From Diogma glabrata (lineage: Eukaryota > Arthropoda > Insecta > Diptera > Cylindrotomidae), in the NCBI GenBank assembly GCA_963693315.1, contig OY856188.1, forward strand, positions 97,252,915-97,316,914: a stretch of DNA of 64,000 nucleotides, written 5' to 3'. Below the pieces are notes generated by a model. It was not told where the DNA came from. It ran no database searches and saw only the letters and a list, made by a program, of their open reading frames with translations. Positions 58,554 through 64,000 of this stretch are shown here, in pieces. The position numbers and the translations under genes are program-made. The first letter of the stretch is position 1, and each line of letters starts with the position of its first letter.

Positions 58554-58870
58554 ATCATCTTGAGTGTTAAAATGGGGATGGGATGGATGGATGGATATGT
58601 CATCCGTTTTTAAAAATGTTGTAGTTGCTGTTAATGTCAGCTTTTAATGCATAATAGGTCTCCAAATATTTCGGCTGTTGATATGTTGTATGAAAATCCA
58701 AACACGTGCAGTTTAATTCTGTTCTGCAGTTCAATTCTGTTCTGAAAGCTCAATTTAATTTTAGCAATGGGTTTTCTAACAAAATCACCTAAGATTTTGT
58801 AGTAAAAAATGTTTAATTTAGTAAAACTGGAGATTTGATTTTATTATTGTTGATCGTCAAAATGCAATTA

Positions 58871-59000
<130 letters not shown>

Positions 59001-59200
59001 NNNNNNNNNNNNNNNNNNNNNNNNNNNNNNNNNNNNNNNNNNNNNNNNNNNNNNNNNNNNNNNNNNNNNNNNNNNNNNNNNNNNNNNNNNNNNNNNNNNN
59101 NNNNNNNNNNNNNNNNNNNNNNNNNNNNNNNNNNNNNNNNNNNNNNNNNNNNNNNNNNNNNNNNNNNNNNNNNNNNNNNNNNNNNNNNNNNNNNNNNNNN
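59001..59200. other. Assembly gap (200 N)
   Basis: Exactly 200 undetermined bases, a round number, so the gap size is probably a placeholder or an estimate. Confidence 0.99.
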
Positions 59201-59639
59201 TTTCTGATTGTTAAATCTAGATGTCGATGCAAACAGTAATACCTAATCCGAATTTAGGATAATATTGTTATTTGTTATAAATGTATTGGGAAAAACCTAT
59301 TTATATTTCTATGGCAAAGTAACCTAAGATCACCAAAATGAAGGCTTTTAATCTAAAGTTTACCATAGCAATTGATGAATGGATAAGCTTCCGCAAGCGT
59401 GGATATTTGAACGTACATTTGTATTACATTAAAGGGAAATCTAGACCTAGGATTGATGCGAATTGAAGGTTCATATCCAGCTGAAAAGCCTACAAAAATT
59501 ATGTGCCAGATATTGTGTTCACTACAAGCGATGAGCCAGTGTAATGATGAAATATGGCAAAATATCTCCAGCTTACCAACAGTTATGTTACAGTCATGGG
59601 AAACACCTAGCGATAATGTCAATATTTTATAAAGAAAAT

Positions 59640-60685
59640 GAAGTTAAAAAATCAGTGAAAGTGAAGCTTCCAATAGTGATTCCGATTCAGTTCTACAACA
59701 AAATAAATTTTTAGCTGACAATTTAGTATTGAATCAAAATGTGAAAATACAAGAAACGATTTCAAAAATTTGGGTAATTTTAAGATTATTTAAAAACTCG
59801 CCAGTGCGCAATGCTATTTTGACAAATTATATAAAAAAATTAAATGAAGAAAAATTACTTCTGGTTTTCAAAACTAAACGGAATTCTATTGAAACCATGG
59901 TTGAACGGTTTTTGCCAGTCATGCCAGCAGTTTAAAAAACTTCATATCTTCTAAATTTAAATCATTTTTGGAATACTAAATAAGATGATGTAGTTGCTTT
60001 AAATATTTTGAGTGCCATTCAACCAATCACAAAGTCAATAAAAGCATTCAACCGTCACGGCTGACTCATTATCTGCAGAGGGAATCCTAAAATTTATATT
60101 CAAATCTCTTCGTAAAAACAATTCAGAAATAAGGTTAAATTTTTATTTGAACACAATCTCAAATTTTAAAGGAGATAACTCAATAAACTCGTTATTGAAA
60201 TTCCTTCACAATCCAAAGTCAGTTAGTTAGTCAACCCGAGGAAAACGATGTTTTTCTATTTGTTCTAAAAGCGAAATTATAAAAACTGCAAAAAAATTCT
60301 CTTGAAGATTATTTAAAGAACCAAAAGTTGATTCTTCTAATTACAATGAAAGCATTACATATATCGACGAATGATATCAACAAAAGTGAAGAGATTATAT
60401 AGCCATCGGGCTCAGAATTAAAGGAAAAGGTTGCGTTGAAATAAATTTAGAAGCATTCGTGAGAGTTTGAGAATGCAGTCAACAATAAATGACAACTACC
60501 GCTCACTATCTAAGGAAATGAATGCATTTGAAGCTGGTAAGATCACTTTCAATTTAGAAGTTCTAAGAAACACTCTAATTTTGATAAAACCTACATACAC
60601 TGGAAACGAGAGAAATTTTTCTGTATCTGGAAGTTTTGACAGTAAACGGAGTGTTACTTTTCTTGTTAAAATTAATTTTGAATAA
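59640..60685 (+). pseudogene. hAT transposase relic with hATC dimerisation domain
   Basis: Two open blocks in the same frame, separated by stops, match the C-terminal half of hAT transposases. The first, 59729-59935, contains NSPVRNAILTNYIKK and then KTKRNSIETMVERFLPVMPA, the K(T)RWNSxxxMLERF pattern with Trp changed to Asn-adjacent Arg. The second, 60467-60685, contains SLSKEMNAFEAGKITFNLEV, LRNTLILIKPTYTGNERNFS and VSGSF, the hATC dimerisation domain (usually L..IKPTS.E.ERxFS..G). The middle part has multiple stops and frame changes. The N-terminal part, including any BED finger and the first catalytic Asp, would lie in or before the assembly gap. Confidence 0.85.
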
Positions 60686-60796
60686 TTCTCGAGAATCTCG
60701 AGAAATTCAAATAATTATTCCCAATTTCTCGAGAAACACAATCGCTGATAAACTCGGGATTCTCGAATCTCGAGATTCATAGAAGGTCGAGAAATC
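60686..60796. repeat. TCTCGAGA palindrome cluster
   Basis: Right after the hAT relic stop come TTCTCGAGAA (60686-60695), TCTCGAGA (60696-60703), TTTCTCGAGAAA (60725-60736) and TTCTCGAATCTCGAGATTC with further CGAGAA copies. Clusters like this are typical of subterminal transposase-binding regions; a clear terminal inverted repeat was not found. Confidence 0.7.
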
Positions 60797-63700
60797 AGAA
60801 ACTCTAAACAGAACTGTTTTTTTTAGCGTTAAAATCAGACCGGCAGTTAAATCTTCATGGAGTGTTAGACTCATAAAAATTAAAATAGTAAATAAAAAAT
60901 CTGGTAAAGTTTCAATTTTTTTTTCAATTGAGTTGCAAAAAGCAAAAACTTTCTTGCGCATTTTTGACGCTATGCAATGTAAGTTTTTAAATCAACCAAA
61001 ATAAGTAACTCTTTTTTCTCAAATTGTATTTCCTGAAAATACAACAAAAATACGATTCCATAAGAAACCCATACTAATTCATGGTTGTTTTTAAAATGTT
61101 GTAATGTAATTCTTTGTTAGGTGTTCGCCAATTGGCCTATTAATCTGCATTCGAGCTTTCGAGCGGCCGTGTTATACGAATACCTTTATATCTCTCTATT
61201 TCAATAATAACCATACATGCAGCTAAAACTGTGAGAAAAACCATTTTATACTCATATAAAATGAACATATACCTATGTTTTCTCAAGTAATTTAAACAGA
61301 TTCCCAAACTGAATCAATAAAATTTTATGCATTGTTATGTAAGTAAACAGTAGTTGTTTTGTTTATTTTGTGTAGATTCTAAAAGTTTTTTCGAGTATCA
61401 GCAGAAAGATTAATCAAACATGAAATAAAAATGCGTTAAATGATTTTCAGCCAAGGTTGTCGAAAAATGTTATGCAATAGGTTGTTAAGATGTGGGTGAA
61501 TGAGGAGGCATGCTTGGGTTTTCTAGTCTTGTATATTCGATGTTTGAGAAGTTAAATCCTACTTATTATTTTACATAAACTAATCTATATGTTCGCTAAC
61601 AAATCCTAATTTCGAGCTAAAGGTATGGATTATAAAATTCTACGAAAATTGGTTGTTGAAATTGATGCATTGGTTCGGTTGAATGAAGGTCTATTATTTT
61701 TTAAAAACGTCTGAGAAACAATACGTTTAGAAACAAAATATGCTTCTAGAAACATTTTTGTAATTAGAATTGAGTTTCGAAACTCTTGCGAGTTGCGACC
61801 TCAGTATTAATTGTTACAACGTAAAAAAAGCATAACGACGAACATAACAGTATATTATTTAATTAAAAACTAAAGTGCTACTTTTTATGTTGAGTCTATA
61901 GTTTGACAATTATATAGACGAAACACTTTAGTTCCGAATTAAATACACTTTTTTTCAGAAAACGTTTAATTTTTTTGTTAAATAATTAATTAATACATCA
62001 ATATTTTTATAAATATGATTTTTTATCGTCATACTTCCAAAAAAGAAAAAAACATTTAAATATTCATAAATAAAATTTTTTATGAAAGCAGCCTTCCAAT
62101 TCAAAATTTCATAATCCAATCAAAATAGTTGTTATTTTTGTTATCATTGTTATACATACAACAATTCAAAATCTCATAATCCAATCAAACTAGTAGTTAT
62201 TTTTTGTTGTCATAGCTAAACAGTGTGTTTGAAAAAAATAACAAACATCGTAAAAATATGGAAAGAAATGGCGAGTTTTTCTCCCACCGTAAAAATGTGA
62301 AAATACTTCACTGCCACCGTAAAATAAAATAAAAATGGCATTACTTTGCAGCTGCTTTGATTGTACGTCAAAAAAGTAAGACTTTAACCGTCTCCCTAGC
62401 GGCACTAAAGTTAAAATTTACAGCCGTTTGCCGAAAAATAATTGTTTAATGTTTTAGAAATAAATAAATGTCAGAAAATAGTCAAAAATGTCAGTAGCTC
62501 AATTTTTTGATAAGATATTAATGGTTTGGCAGGCCCAAGTTTTGTTAACTGTGTATGTATTTAATATGGCAAAAATGTTTTGAAAGTATGTGAATCATAG
62601 TAATATTATTGATTTTACTAAAAGTTTGAAGCCAATGTAAACAAGGAAATTGAGGTAGAAACAATGAATATGAGAGGAGCAACAATTGTGTCTGGTGAAA
62701 AAAAAATATGTATATTTTCTGTCATATTTAGACATTTTTATGTTTTAAATATATCTTCAGAGAAGAAACCACTTACATCGTTTTCATTAAAATGAACTAA
62801 ATGAAGAGCGTTCTAGAGTTGATCTTAAATTTCTTATTTTATGGCGCTTGCATTGGACCTTAAAATATTGAAGAAAAAAAATTATACATCAATTTTTATT
62901 TATTTGGATCAATGTTAAAATGCACAAACCTGAAAATATAGAGAAACGTGCACAAAAATGTAAACAATATTAATATAATTAAGCATTTCATAATATTTAA
63001 ACAAATAAACAAATGTATAAATAAAAAATCCCTATAATCATAACTCATTATTATTTTAGCAACAATAAAAATATAGAAAAAATATTATTTATAGAACAAT
63101 AGTTTTTCCATATAAATACGTAATAAATTAAGTTATTTCTATAATATGTGTATATGGCATTATAACCGTATTTGCGTAATTGTTTTGTCAATGTCGTTTA
63201 ATATAATTTGTAGATTTCTTCTGAAAACGTAATTTTGATATAACGAGAACGATATAAAAATAACTAATAGATAATGGGATAAATAAGTGAATTGTTTGTT
63301 TGATTAAATCTAAGAAGTCGAACAATAGGAAAGATCCAGAAGAAAATTATAAAGAAAGAAGAATGGCTGCATTTTTTTAATAAATAAGTTTTGTGTAATA
63401 GGAATTCAATTATTTGTCACAACAACAGACAGATACCTTTTAAGACCCAGGTCCCTTCAACAACGTTGTTGTTGAACACTTTGTTTTAAATTTTTGTGGG
63501 TTCAAGGCACTCGAGACTACTGATTCGGCAAAGCATCGAGTTATTTAAAATAATGAAGGTGTTCTGTTAAAATGTTATTGTGTTAAAATTGCAAAAGAGC
63601 TTTTCCACACCATTACATTCGGGATGAACGAAAGTAAAACGAAACGTATTACGAAACGAACGAAAAGTAAAATGTAGAATGAATGATTTTGACAGTACGA

Positions 63701-64000
63701 ATAAAACTTACTTCAAAATATTGATTTTATTTCACTGCTGAGACTGCAGTACTACATAGACTGTGAATCCATTGTGTATAAAATTAAAAAAATTGTTTTG
63801 TTCTTCTTCAAAACTTCTTTGCTCTCCATACAAGAGATTCTCAGACTTGATTATGGTTTTTGTATTTTTATTAAACGTTGTGGTACATCACTTTTCCCAC
63901 AGATATTGGAATAGATGTCTGGTGGTCCGTAAAGGTCCACCATTGGGTCGTGCACGCAAAACCCAGATTTGCCTGCTGCCCCCTCAAGCTAGCTTGAATT
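60797..64000. other. Gene-free AT-rich region to window end
   Basis: No supported gene. There is a roughly 50-base direct repeat (CAATTCAAAATNTCATAATC) near 62097 and 62162. A less AT-rich tail begins near 63900, with an imperfect hairpin TGGTGGTCC / GGTCCACCA at about 63919-63941, that could be the edge of another repeat continuing past the window. Confidence 0.45.

Larger units (their letters stand above)
55230..58600 (-). mobile_element. Decayed BEL/Pao LTR retrotransposon, interrupted
   Basis: Minus-strand coding traces appear in the order of BEL/Pao Pol: protease-like segment (58305-58553), connection and RT region (57590-57960), catalytic YVDD (57497-57508), the post-RT block (57128-57418) and the block after it (55380-55526). 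Between the last two lies a 1470-bp inverted-repeat element. No LTRs or integrase were found, and stops are frequent. Confidence 0.85.

Overview
The window is AT-rich, animal (almost certainly insect, probably dipteran) repeat-dominated DNA. I found no convincing host protein gene, tRNA, rRNA or CRISPR array. Nearly everything that can be identified is mobile: an insect errantivirus (Ty3/gypsy group with env), several hAT DNA transposons with 8-bp target duplications, foldback and MITE elements, and relics of non-LTR, Penelope-like and BEL/Pao retroelements. The dipteran assignment is inference from this mix and the base composition; no host marker gene is present.

Layout. 1-6282: 3' part of an errantivirus (gag end, pol, a frame-broken env, 3' LTR) ending in an (AT)n tract. 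6411-7345: three copies of a 309-329 bp tandem repeat. 9737-14608: a hAT-like element carrying a decayed non-LTR reverse transcriptase on the minus strand, itself split by a 225-bp MITE at a TA site. 15680-17161: a non-autonomous element with 12-bp perfect inverted ends and 8-bp target duplication ATTAAGAG. 17951-23001: a 5.05-kb hAT with 8-bp duplication GTGGCTAC, containing 13 copies of a 77-bp array built from its own end motif, a Penelope-like fragment, a broken transposase gene and a second MITE. 24210-26010: two copies of a hairpin-headed repeat. 26679-32296: three copies of a T-rich repeat family starting ACTTCGGTCTG, one holding a small hAT relic. 34091-35705: a non-LTR C-terminal fragment, then a Penelope-like element with YVDD and GIY-YIG remnants. 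38570-39890: an inverted (foldback) array of an 11-bp A-tract repeat.

42305-48225 is a hAT-type composite with 8-bp duplication CTAAAACT. Its right half plus flank has been tandemly duplicated (45675-49346 and 49347-53019) with only three differences noticed. 55230-58600: a decayed BEL/Pao element on the minus strand, split by a 1.47-kb element with long inverted repeats. 58876-59200: a (TC)n tract running into a 200-base gap. 59640-60790: a hAT transposase relic with a TCTCGAGA-rich tail. 60791-64000: no recognisable gene.

The transposons give a relative chronology through nesting: MITEs interrupt a LINE, a hAT and a BEL element, and the 3.67-kb duplication is younger than the hAT insertion whose right end it copies. 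The most unusual structures are the 11-bp inverted A-tract array with a second seed of the same 11-mer nearby, the 77-bp array made from a hAT end motif, and the near-identical 3.67-kb duplication.
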